DNA of 9,386 bases. It comes from Caldilineaceae bacterium (GTDB taxonomy: Bacteria > Chloroflexota > Anaerolineae > Caldilineales > Caldilineaceae). The stretch's first letter is position 1; each line of letters opens with the position of its first letter. Location: the NCBI GenBank assembly GCA_024643705.1, contig JAHEML010000044.1, positions 1 to 9,386 on the forward strand. The letters run 5' to 3'. A program made the position numbers and the translations under genes. Below, piece after piece: positions 1-5,706 of the stretch. The notes under the pieces are model-generated. The model did not search any database. It was not told the origin of the DNA and saw only the letters and a program-made list of their open reading frames with translations.

Positions 1-414
1 TCGATGGAACAAGAGGCAACGGATATGAGCGGGTGGCGCGCCAGCCTGATCGCGCAGCAGCAGCAACCCCTGGCGGAGATTATCGCCGCGGGCAAAGAGC
101 GTTCGCCCAAATGGAGCGAAAACGAATTCCCCGCGTGGGCCGAGTCCAAGAAACAGGTAAACCCCTCGGTTCTGGACGTCGGTATCCTGCGCACCTGGGA
201 CGACCTGGCCCCGAAAATTCAATGCCCCACCCTGCTCGTCACCGGCGATAGCAGCGAAGGTGGGATTGTCACCCAGCCATTGGCCACACATATCGCCGAT
301 ACCTACCCCACCATTGCCCACGTCCACATTCCCCATGCGGGCCACAGCATTCGCCGGGATCAGTTCGACACCTTTGCCCACATCGCCAAAGAATTTCTGT
401 CGAAATTCGCCTAA
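1..414 (+). CDS. Alpha/beta hydrolase, C-terminal part (5' end outside window)
   Basis: This is the C-terminal half of an alpha/beta-hydrolase-fold enzyme; the substrate cannot be told. The frame is open from base 1. The ATG at position 4 is unlikely to be the true start, because the next gene, a full-length paralog, has about 130 more residues before the equivalent point. Counting from that Met, the visible part has a cap-like segment with RSPKW and EFPAW (residues 33-45), then the strand LLVTGD with the probable catalytic Asp82, then HIPHAGHSIRR with the probable catalytic His114. The nucleophile elbow lies upstream of the window. The downstream paralog matches it along its whole visible length (RSPLW, EFPAW, LLVT, AGHNIRR), so the two arose by tandem duplication. 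They are 33 bp apart and probably co-transcribed. The fold is clear; a specific reaction is not claimed. Confidence 0.88.
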   Translation, partial: SMEQEATDMSGWRASLIAQQQQPLAEIIAAGKERSPKWSENEFPAWAESKKQVNPSVLDVGILRTWDDLAPKIQCPTLLVTGDSSEGGIVTQPLATHIADTYPTIAHVHIPHAGHSIRRDQFDTFAHIAKEFLSKFA

Positions 415-447
415 TCAATTCGCGCGCAAAGAAAGGTATGCCCAAAA

Positions 448-1263
448 ATGAACAACTGGCAAGATGGCTATGCGAATACAAACAGTATTCGCCTCCACTA
501 CCAGCGCACGGGCGGCAATAAGCCCCAACTGGTGTTGGCCCACGGCATCACCGACAGCGGACTCTGCTGGGGACGCTTGGCCCATGCCCTGGAAGACGAG
601 TACGACTGTGTATTGGTGGATGCCCGGGGTCATGGGCTTTCGGACAAACCCGCCAGTGGCTATACCCCCGAAGATCATGCGGCAGACCTGGCTGGACTGA
701 TCGACATCTTGGGGCTGGACCGCCCAGTGGTTATCGGCCACTCGATGGGCGGCAACACAGCTACAGCCCTAGCCGCGCTCTACCCCGACGCCATTCGTGG
801 TGCCGTGTTGGAAGACCCCGGCTGGCGGGCCACAATGGGAACCCCGGAGGAACGGGCAGCGCGGGCCGCGCAATGGCGGCAAAACTCCGCGGCCATGCAA
901 GCCATGAGTGGGGCCGAAATTGAAAAGATGGGCCGGGAGCGCTCGCCCCTGTGGGCCGACGAGGAGTTCCCTGCCTGGGTGGCGGCCAAACAGCAGTTCA
1001 GCATGAACATTTTTGGCGCCATTTCCCAAAACTCTACCCCCTGGCAGGAGAATGTGGCCCGATTCCGGTCGCCTGTTCTGCTCGTCACCGCCGAGACAGA
1101 GCGCGGCGCGATCATCAGCAGCGAGACCGCAGCCGAAGCCGCAGACATCAATTCTCTCGTCCAGGTGGCTCACATTCCCGATGCGGGCCACAACATCCGC
1201 CGGGAAAACTTCGACGCATTCCTGGCGGCGGTACGGCCTTTGCTGGCAGAAGTGTATCGATAA
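448..1263 (+). CDS. Alpha/beta hydrolase, full length (271 aa)
   Basis: A complete cytosolic alpha/beta hydrolase with no signal peptide or membrane segment. The oxyanion-region HG is at residues 32-33 in the segment LAHGITDSG. The nucleophile elbow GHSMGG (97-102) gives catalytic Ser99. The catalytic His is His248 in PDAGHNIRR. The usual acid position after LLVT holds Glu216, where the upstream paralog has Asp. An alternative acid could be Glu122 or Asp123 in LEDPGW, a place where some members such as haloalkane dehalogenases carry it. The start ATG follows AAGAAAGG with 11 bases between them; an ATG ten bases earlier is in another frame. It lies 33 bp after its paralog on the same strand. 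Substrate is unknown; a carboxylesterase or a C-C or ester hydrolase of a catabolic pathway are all possible. Confidence 0.93.
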   Translation: MNNWQDGYANTNSIRLHYQRTGGNKPQLVLAHGITDSGLCWGRLAHALEDEYDCVLVDARGHGLSDKPASGYTPEDHAADLAGLIDILGLDRPVVIGHSMGGNTATALAALYPDAIRGAVLEDPGWRATMGTPEERAARAAQWRQNSAAMQAMSGAEIEKMGRERSPLWADEEFPAWVAAKQQFSMNIFGAISQNSTPWQENVARFRSPVLLVTAETERGAIISSETAAEAADINSLVQVAHIPDAGHNIRRENFDAFLAAVRPLLAEVYR

Positions 1264-1265
1264 AA

Positions 1266-1300
1266 CGCAAAGGCCCAGAAAGTTACCGTTCCCCTTTGCG
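1266..1300 (+). other. Inverted repeat downstream of the hydrolase genes
   Basis: CGCAAAGG (1266-1273) is matched by its reverse complement CCTTTGCG (1293-1300), with 19 bases between them. It begins three bases after the hydrolase stop codon, so it could end or stabilise that transcript. No T-run follows, so it is not a textbook intrinsic terminator. The rest of the 123-base gap before the response regulator shows no convincing promoter. Confidence 0.35.
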
Positions 1301-1386
1301 GCTCTGCCTCGTTGGGATTCTGCGTAAAAATCCCTGGCTCCACCCTTTTCGTTTCATCCGTATACCACCATTCTTGTCGAGAACCT

Positions 1387-2085
1387 ATGACCGGCGAACG
1401 AATCCTGATTGTTGAAGACGAGCGGGCCGTGGCCCGTGGGCTGGAATACAGCTTGCAGGCCGATGGCTTTCAGGTTCTCTGGGCGCGCACAGGGCAAGAA
1501 GCATTGCAGCGCCTGCGCGCCGACGACCCCGCGCTCATCACCCTGGACATCCGCCTGCCCGATATGAGTGGATATGATGTCTGCCGCACAATGCGCGCCG
1601 AGGGTTTTCGCCAGCCCATACTCATGCTCACCGCCCGGGACGAAGAGGTGGACAAGGTGCTGGGGCTGGAAATGGGTGCAGACGATTATGTGGTCAAGCC
1701 CTACAGCCTGCGCGAAGTGACATCCCGCATTCGGGCCTTACTGCGCCGGGCCTATGGTTATTTGGCTGCCAGCGGAGAAGCCGAACCCATGCGTTTTGGC
1801 GAGTTGGAAATCGACCCGTCCAGAGTCGCCGTGCGTCTATCCGGCGAAAGCGTGGAGCTAACCCCCACCGAATTCCGCCTTCTTCACCATTTGGCAATCC
1901 ATGCCGAGCGACCAATCACTCGCGCCACACTCCTCGAAACCATCTGGGGCTACGACAGCGACATCGGCGGCGAACGCACCGTCGATGTCCACATCCGCCA
2001 TCTGCGCACAAAAATTGAAGACGATCCGGCCACCCCCCGCTATATTGTGACCGTGCGTGGGATTGGGTACAAATTTCAGGGGTAA
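1387..2085 (+). CDS. OmpR/PhoB-family two-component response regulator
   Basis: A DNA-binding response regulator of 232 residues, the normal length for the OmpR/PhoB family. The receiver domain (about 5-118) has the acidic pocket Glu10-Asp11 in ILIVEDE, the phospho-acceptor Asp54 in LITLDIRLPD, Thr82 in MLTARD and Lys104 in VVKPY. The winged-helix effector domain (about 136-231) has LTPTEFRLL, the recognition-helix region RTVDVHIRHLRTKI and the terminal hairpin VTVRGIGYKF. I chose the ATG at 1387 because the receiver fold starts there directly; an upstream TTG (1312) would add 25 residues unlike the family. The ribosome site is weak (GAG, five bases before the ATG). The histidine kinase at 3916-5643 is the likely partner, with a PDZ protein gene between them. 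Target genes are unknown; the following PDZ gene is a candidate. Confidence 0.96.
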   Translation: MTGERILIVEDERAVARGLEYSLQADGFQVLWARTGQEALQRLRADDPALITLDIRLPDMSGYDVCRTMRAEGFRQPILMLTARDEEVDKVLGLEMGADDYVVKPYSLREVTSRIRALLRRAYGYLAASGEAEPMRFGELEIDPSRVAVRLSGESVELTPTEFRLLHHLAIHAERPITRATLLETIWGYDSDIGGERTVDVHIRHLRTKIEDDPATPRYIVTVRGIGYKFQG

Positions 2086-2179
2086 AAAGCCCTGGGCGCA
2101 CTTAGCGCACAAGTGTTGCGATCCCTTAACACGATCTACCCCCATTCTTTACAGAGTTTCGGTACACTGGGGATCAGTA

Positions 2180-2199
2180 CAGAGAGACCAGACTCTCTG
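2180..2199 (+). promoter_or_regulatory. Short inverted repeat in the PDZ-gene leader
   Basis: CAGAGAG (2180-2186) and CTCTCTG (2193-2199) form a perfect 7-bp inverted repeat with a 6-base centre, 46 bases before the PDZ gene start. It could be an operator or an mRNA hairpin. OmpR-type regulators usually bind direct repeats, so assigning it to the upstream regulator would be a guess. No confident -35/-10 pair was found in the 160-base gap. Confidence 0.35.
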
Positions 2200-2211
2200 A
2201 TTGAGACCTTA

Positions 2212-2235
2212 TTGTATAGAGGATTGTATAGAGGA
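2212..2235 (+). repeat. 12-bp perfect tandem repeat containing the ribosome binding site
   Basis: The unit TTGTATAGAGGA occurs twice, head to tail (2212-2223 and 2224-2235). Each copy contains the purine-rich AGAGGA. The second copy forms the strong site GAGGAG at 2231-2236, nine bases before the ATG at 2246. The spacing picks that ATG over the upstream TTG at 2201, which would put both copies inside the coding region. Confidence 0.8.
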
Positions 2236-2245
2236 GACAGAACGA

Positions 2246-3724
2246 ATGGAACAAACACGTCCCCCCCACATGTCAGTTCGAGGACTACTTCGAGGACCAC
2301 GTTGGAGTGTGGCTGCTATCACCGTAGCTATACTGCTTGTCTTTACAGGTGCAGCTTTTGCCCAGGCAACCCAACCCCAAACCAACACCCAAACCGATAC
2401 ACAGGCCGATACCCCAACCGCACCCCAGCCCGAACCTGGTTTGGTGGTTGTGCATGTGATGGCAGATAGCCCGGCAGCCGCCGCAGGAGTTGTCCGCGGT
2501 GATATTATTACAGCCGTAGATGGCGACGCCGTGAATACCATGCCCGAACTTTCCCACGTGATTATGTCCCACAAAGCTGGCGATGTCATTACCCTGACTG
2601 TGATGCACGGCGACGAAGAGCGCAGCCTGCCCGTCACCCTGGGCGACAACAATGGCAAACCCGAACTGGGCGTGATGGCTTTGGGCGACATGTCGATTGA
2701 GATGAAGATGAAGAACAGAGGGATGCCCATGTTTGACCACCCCAGCAACAATGGGCGAGGTCAAGGTCGGGTTCCCGGCAGGCCCTTTGGCCGAGGGATG
2801 ATGCCTGATATGCCCAACATGCCCGGAATGCCTTTCGGCCAGGGCGGCGAGGGCATGATGTTTATGGATATTATGCAAGATGGCGAGCTGGTTGTCGACG
2901 TGATGGAAGAGAGCGGCGCGGCCGCAGCGGGCATCCAGGCCGGTGATGTCATCACTGCGGTAGACGGCACGGCAGTCGCCAACGGCGACGAGCTGATCTC
3001 CCTGTTGGGTGATCACAAACCCGGCGACGTGATTACTGTCGCATACCTCCGGGGCGACGAGAGTGCCATTGCCGAGGTAACCCTGGGTGAGCATCCCGAC
3101 GATGCGACCAGAGCATACATGGGCATTCAGCTTGCCCCCGCCGACGCAGTTCGCATGAGGATCGGCCAGGGAATGATGCCGGACATGCCCAATATGCCGG
3201 GTAGGCCAGAAATGCGGATGATGCCGGGTATGCCTGGGCAAGAAGTAAGCTCTGGTGCGTTGATCCTGGCCGTGACCGAAGACGGCCCTGCCGCAACTGC
3301 CGGACTGAAAGCAGGCGACATGATCTCGGCTGTCGATGGTGTTGCCATCGACACACCCCAAGCACTGGTGGATGCCGTCAACGCCGCCAAAGCGGGCGAC
3401 GAAATGGTTCTGACGATCAAAAGCATGGACAGCGCCGAGACCATCGACGTAACCGTGACCCTGGGCGAAAATGCCGATGGTGGCGCGCTCTTAGGTGTGC
3501 AGATTGGCAACGTACACATGTTTTTTGGCCCCGGCAATGGCAACGGCCAGGAGAATGGCAATGGACACCGTAACGGTAACGGTAACGGTAACGGTAACGG
3601 TAACGGCAACGGATGGCGCTTCCAGGCCCCAGGGCAACGGCAGCAACCAGCCCAGCCCGCCCAACCTGCCAAGCCCGATGCCCGCTTCTCGCCCCAGCCC
3701 GATTTCGCAGGCGAGAGTGCATAA
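2246..3724 (+). CDS. Exported triple-PDZ protein with Met-rich linkers and Gly-Asn tail
   Basis: A 492-residue secreted or periplasmic-side protein. A signal peptide covers residues 1-39: a basic start, a hydrophobic core at about 21-37, and a likely cut after AFA39. A Thr/Gln/Pro-rich linker follows. Three PDZ domains lie at about 66-132, 212-281 and 336-407, each with the AGxxxGDxIxAVDG signature. PDZ domains bind C-terminal or exposed peptides, often beside proteases, but no protease domain is present. The two linkers are rich in Met, Pro and Gly and share the identical 11-mer GMMPDMPNMPG (184-194 and 309-319). The tail has Gly-Asn repeats (428-456) and then a Pro/Gln-rich end without a membrane anchor or sorting signal. 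The gene sits between a response regulator and a histidine kinase. A scaffold, protease adaptor or metal-binding role is possible but unproven. Confidence 0.92.
   Translation: MEQTRPPHMSVRGLLRGPRWSVAAITVAILLVFTGAAFAQATQPQTNTQTDTQADTPTAPQPEPGLVVVHVMADSPAAAAGVVRGDIITAVDGDAVNTMPELSHVIMSHKAGDVITLTVMHGDEERSLPVTLGDNNGKPELGVMALGDMSIEMKMKNRGMPMFDHPSNNGRGQGRVPGRPFGRGMMPDMPNMPGMPFGQGGEGMMFMDIMQDGELVVDVMEESGAAAAGIQAGDVITAVDGTAVANGDELISLLGDHKPGDVITVAYLRGDESAIAEVTLGEHPDDATRAYMGIQLAPADAVRMRIGQGMMPDMPNMPGRPEMRMMPGMPGQEVSSGALILAVTEDGPAATAGLKAGDMISAVDGVAIDTPQALVDAVNAAKAGDEMVLTIKSMDSAETIDVTVTLGENADGGALLGVQIGNVHMFFGPGNGNGQENGNGHRNGNGNGNGNGNGNGWRFQAPGQRQQPAQPAQPAKPDARFSPQPDFAGESA
3571..3612 (+). repeat. Hexanucleotide microsatellite TAACGG, coding for Gly-Asn repeats
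   Basis: Six perfect TAACGG units (3571-3606) are followed by one variant, CAACGG (3607-3612). In frame they encode alternating Asn and Gly in the tail of the PDZ protein. The period is a multiple of three, so gain or loss of units changes tail length without a frameshift. Confidence 0.95.
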
Positions 3725-3727
3725 CAA

Positions 3728-3756
3728 GCCTGCGGGGTAATTCGCGTTTCGCAGGC
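3728..3756 (+). terminator. Hairpin directly after the PDZ gene, possible weak terminator
   Basis: GCCTGCG (3728-3734) pairs with CGCAGGC (3750-3756) across 15 bases, starting three bases after the stop codon. No T-run follows, so it may act as a 3'-end stabiliser or a poor terminator. Confidence 0.4.
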
Positions 3757-3766
3757 AATCGCAACA

Positions 3767-3834
3767 GACGAGTGAAACGTGAAACGTGAGAGTATCGCCC
3801 TTTCTCACGTTTCACGTTTCACGTTTCGCTCGTC
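3767..3834. repeat. Long inverted repeat made of 7-bp GTGAAAC units
   Basis: The arms at 3772-3791 and 3803-3822 are perfect 20-bp reverse complements with an 11-base loop. After a 7-base extra stretch in the right arm (3823-3829), GACGA (3767-3771) also pairs with TCGTC (3830-3834). Each arm is itself a tandem of GTGAAAC or its complement. There is no T-run, coding potential or terminal target duplication that I can see. It may be an interspersed palindromic repeat, or a transcript hairpin that insulates the PDZ gene from the kinase gene. Confidence 0.8.
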
Positions 3835-3882
3835 AGATTCATCAGCCCGTTCTTACCGAGTACCCACCAATCAATACGCATT

Positions 3883-3896
3883 ACTCAATACTCAAT
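3883..3896 (+). repeat. 7-bp tandem repeat ACTCAAT upstream of the kinase start
   Basis: ACTCAAT occurs twice in tandem (3883-3889 and 3890-3896), flanked by related AATAC sequences. It lies 20-33 bases before the kinase ATG, where a leader or promoter would be. No Shine-Dalgarno-like purine run lies between it and the ATG. Confidence 0.6.
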
Positions 3897-3915
3897 ACAT
3901 ACCACGAAACACCCT

Positions 3916-5643
3916 ATGTTCCACTCCATCCGCTGGCGGCTCATCCTCTCGTATACAGCGTTGACACTCCTGACTGTTGTTCTGGTGGGTGCGCTGGCCC
4001 TTGCGCTACTCAGCCAATATGCCAAACAGCGAGCCGTGCAATCGTTGCAGGCCAACGCCCAGGCCATCGCGGCCCAGGCGCGGCCCCTGTTGAACGGGAA
4101 ACGCATACTCCTGGCCGATCTGGAACAGTTGGCCGTCACAGCCGCTTTTCTGGGCAATGTTCAAGTGCGTATCTTGGACGTGGAACACCGCCTGCTGGTC
4201 GATTCTGAAGAGGCGACTCCTGCAGCCGGGGCCAGCCTCTCTCTCCGCCCCCGCTCCTTCTTCATGCCAAATCAAGACAGCGGCCTGATTTTCACCATGC
4301 CGCCTACAGGCCGACGGGGTAACAATACGCCGGGCATTATGGAGAGCGTCGTCGTCACCAACGAAGATGGTGTCGCCGGGGTCATCACTATCCACCGCTT
4401 CCCTGGCGTCTTTGGCAATCGCCTGGAATTCGGCAACGAACATTCCATTGAGCGGCCACCCGCAGAGAACGCATACCAGACAGAGCAGTCCCCCCCCCGG
4501 ACCGAATCCATCTGGCATCTGATATTTGGCAGGGAGACACCGACCGAAGCCTTGCCACCCTCCACCTTGGCTGTCACCGTACCCGTGGGCGATCCAGCCA
4601 GCCCAATGGGGTATGTGGAGTTGAGCGGTGGGCCAGATTTTGTCGGAGAATCGCTACGCAATGTCCGTCGATCCTTTGGGGCCGCGGGCGTGGGCGCGGC
4701 ACTCCTGGCCGTGCTTGTGGGATTAGTGGTCAGCCGGGGTCTGACAGCACCCATCGTCGCCCTGGGTGATGCGGCACGACGCATGGGCGAGGGCGATCTC
4801 TCGGCCCGTGCGCCCGTGCGCGGCAGCGACGAAATCGGCCAAGTGGCAGAACGTTTCAACCGAATGGCCGCGGGGCTACAGGCGAGCTTTGCCGAATTGC
4901 AAGCCGAACGGGATGCCCTGCGCCGCTTTGTGGCCGATGCATCCCACGAGTTGCGCACACCCATCACGGCGCTCAAATCCTTCCACGAGCTTCTCACCGG
5001 GCAGGCCGCCAACGATCCCGCGGCCCAAGCGGAATTTCTGGCCGAAAGCGCGATTCAAGTTGACCGTCTGGAGTGGATCACCGCCAATCTGCTCGATCTC
5101 TCCCGGCTGGACGGGCGGCTGGTGACCCTGGACTTGCAAGAGTACGATGTGGCTGACCTGCTGGAAGAGGCCGCTGCCCCCTTTCATGCCCTGGCCCAGG
5201 AACGGGGTATCGATCTACAACTGGCCCTACCCACATCAGCCCTCCGGCTCACCTGCGATCGGGCGCGGATGGTGTTGGCACTTTCGAATCTATTGGACAA
5301 TGGCTTGAAGTATTGCGGGGCGAAAGAACAGAATGGCAGCGGGTGGGTAAAGATTGGCGCAGACGAAGAAAAAGGGGCGATTGTCCTTTGGGTGGCGGAC
5401 AATGGGCCGGGCATTGGCGAGGCCGAACAAGAGCGCATCTTCGAGCGCTTTTACCGAGGGCGCACCCACACGGATAGTGGGCACAATATCCCCGGCAGTG
5501 GCCTGGGGCTATCCATCGTCGCCAGTATTGTCGAGGCGCATGGGTGGTCTATTCGTGTGGAGAACCATGTCGAGAGCCATGTCGAGAGCCAACCAGGCAA
5601 CGGCGCGCGTTTCATCATTCACACCCGCAATAAAGAAACGTAG
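3916..5643 (+). CDS. Membrane sensor histidine kinase with HAMP domain
   Basis: A 575-residue sensor kinase, probably the partner of the response regulator at 1387-2085. Transmembrane segment 1 is at about 9-32, an extracytoplasmic sensor region of about 220 residues follows (33-253, no recognised domain), and segment 2 is at 255-274. HAMP spans about 275-328. The dimerisation domain (about 336-400) has the phospho-acceptor His344 in ASHELRTP. The ATPase domain has the N box NLLDNGLKY (458-466), the G1 box DNGPGI (495-500), the F box IFERFY and the G2 box GSGLGLSI (527-534), so it looks catalytically intact. The N-terminus SIRWRLILSYT is typical of the family and supports the ATG at 3916, although no ribosome site is visible. 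The sensor region holds a nine-C run at 4490-4498, and the C-terminus a 12-bp tandem duplication (HVESHVES). The signal is unknown; the adjacent PDZ protein acts on the same side of the membrane as the sensor. Confidence 0.96.
   Translation: MFHSIRWRLILSYTALTLLTVVLVGALALALLSQYAKQRAVQSLQANAQAIAAQARPLLNGKRILLADLEQLAVTAAFLGNVQVRILDVEHRLLVDSEEATPAAGASLSLRPRSFFMPNQDSGLIFTMPPTGRRGNNTPGIMESVVVTNEDGVAGVITIHRFPGVFGNRLEFGNEHSIERPPAENAYQTEQSPPRTESIWHLIFGRETPTEALPPSTLAVTVPVGDPASPMGYVELSGGPDFVGESLRNVRRSFGAAGVGAALLAVLVGLVVSRGLTAPIVALGDAARRMGEGDLSARAPVRGSDEIGQVAERFNRMAAGLQASFAELQAERDALRRFVADASHELRTPITALKSFHELLTGQAANDPAAQAEFLAESAIQVDRLEWITANLLDLSRLDGRLVTLDLQEYDVADLLEEAAAPFHALAQERGIDLQLALPTSALRLTCDRARMVLALSNLLDNGLKYCGAKEQNGSGWVKIGADEEKGAIVLWVADNGPGIGEAEQERIFERFYRGRTHTDSGHNIPGSGLGLSIVASIVEAHGWSIRVENHVESHVESQPGNGARFIIHTRNKET
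4490..4498 (+). repeat. Nine-cytosine run inside the kinase sensor region
   Basis: Nine consecutive C bases cover the Ser-Pro-Pro-Arg codons at residues 192-195 of the kinase. The frame is intact here. Loss or gain of one base would shift the frame before the catalytic domains. Confidence 0.9.
5566..5589 (+). repeat. 12-bp tandem duplication in the kinase C-terminus
   Basis: CATGTCGAGAGC occurs twice in tandem (5566-5577 and 5578-5589) and encodes HVES twice at residues 551-558. It lies in the last strand region of the ATPase domain and keeps the frame. Confidence 0.85.
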
Positions 5644-5657
5644 ACTAGCCCCGCTCG

Positions 5658-5706
5658 CGAACACCTGATCACGAACATCTGCTCACGAACGCAGGCTTAC
5701 GAATAG
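5658..5706. repeat. 14-bp degenerate tandem repeat between convergent genes
   Basis: Three 14-bp units that each begin with CGAAC (5658-5671, 5672-5685, 5686-5699) and a partial fourth starting CGAA (from 5700) fill most of the gap between the kinase and the GH171 gene. The third unit carries the GH171 stop codon, so the array extends into the coding end. I see no terminator hairpin in this gap. Confidence 0.7.

Noticed and set aside
1312..1386. Earlier TTG start for the response regulator
   Set aside because: It would add 25 residues with no family counterpart before a receiver domain that begins right at the ATG at 1387.
951..1415. Arg-rich plus-strand frame overlapping the hydrolase end and the regulator start
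   Set aside because: It is out of frame with both recognised genes, and its Arg/Ser/Pro/Gly-rich composition is that of a shifted GC-rich frame.
2201..2245. Earlier TTG start for the PDZ gene
   Set aside because: It would place the strong GAGGAG site inside the coding region and put an acidic Cys-containing stretch ahead of the signal peptide.
2285..3361. Long His-rich open frame antisense to the PDZ gene (358 codons)
   Set aside because: Its length follows from codon bias and GC-rich third positions of the PDZ gene; it has no domain, ribosome site or sensible composition.
3127..3672. Antisense frame with a Pro-Leu repeat
   Set aside because: The Pro-Leu tract is the complement of the TAACGG microsatellite in the PDZ gene, which has the signal peptide and domains.
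3767..3834. CRISPR array
   Set aside because: The GTGAAAC units are only 7 bp and contiguous, with no spacers and no cas genes nearby.
4272..5012. Antisense frame of 246 codons within the kinase gene
   Set aside because: It is Ser/Arg/Pro-rich and overlaps the HAMP and dimerisation domains, whose motifs prove the plus-strand frame.
5644..5696. Bidirectional terminator between the convergent genes
   Set aside because: No stable stem with a T-run was found; the stretch is a 14-bp direct repeat.
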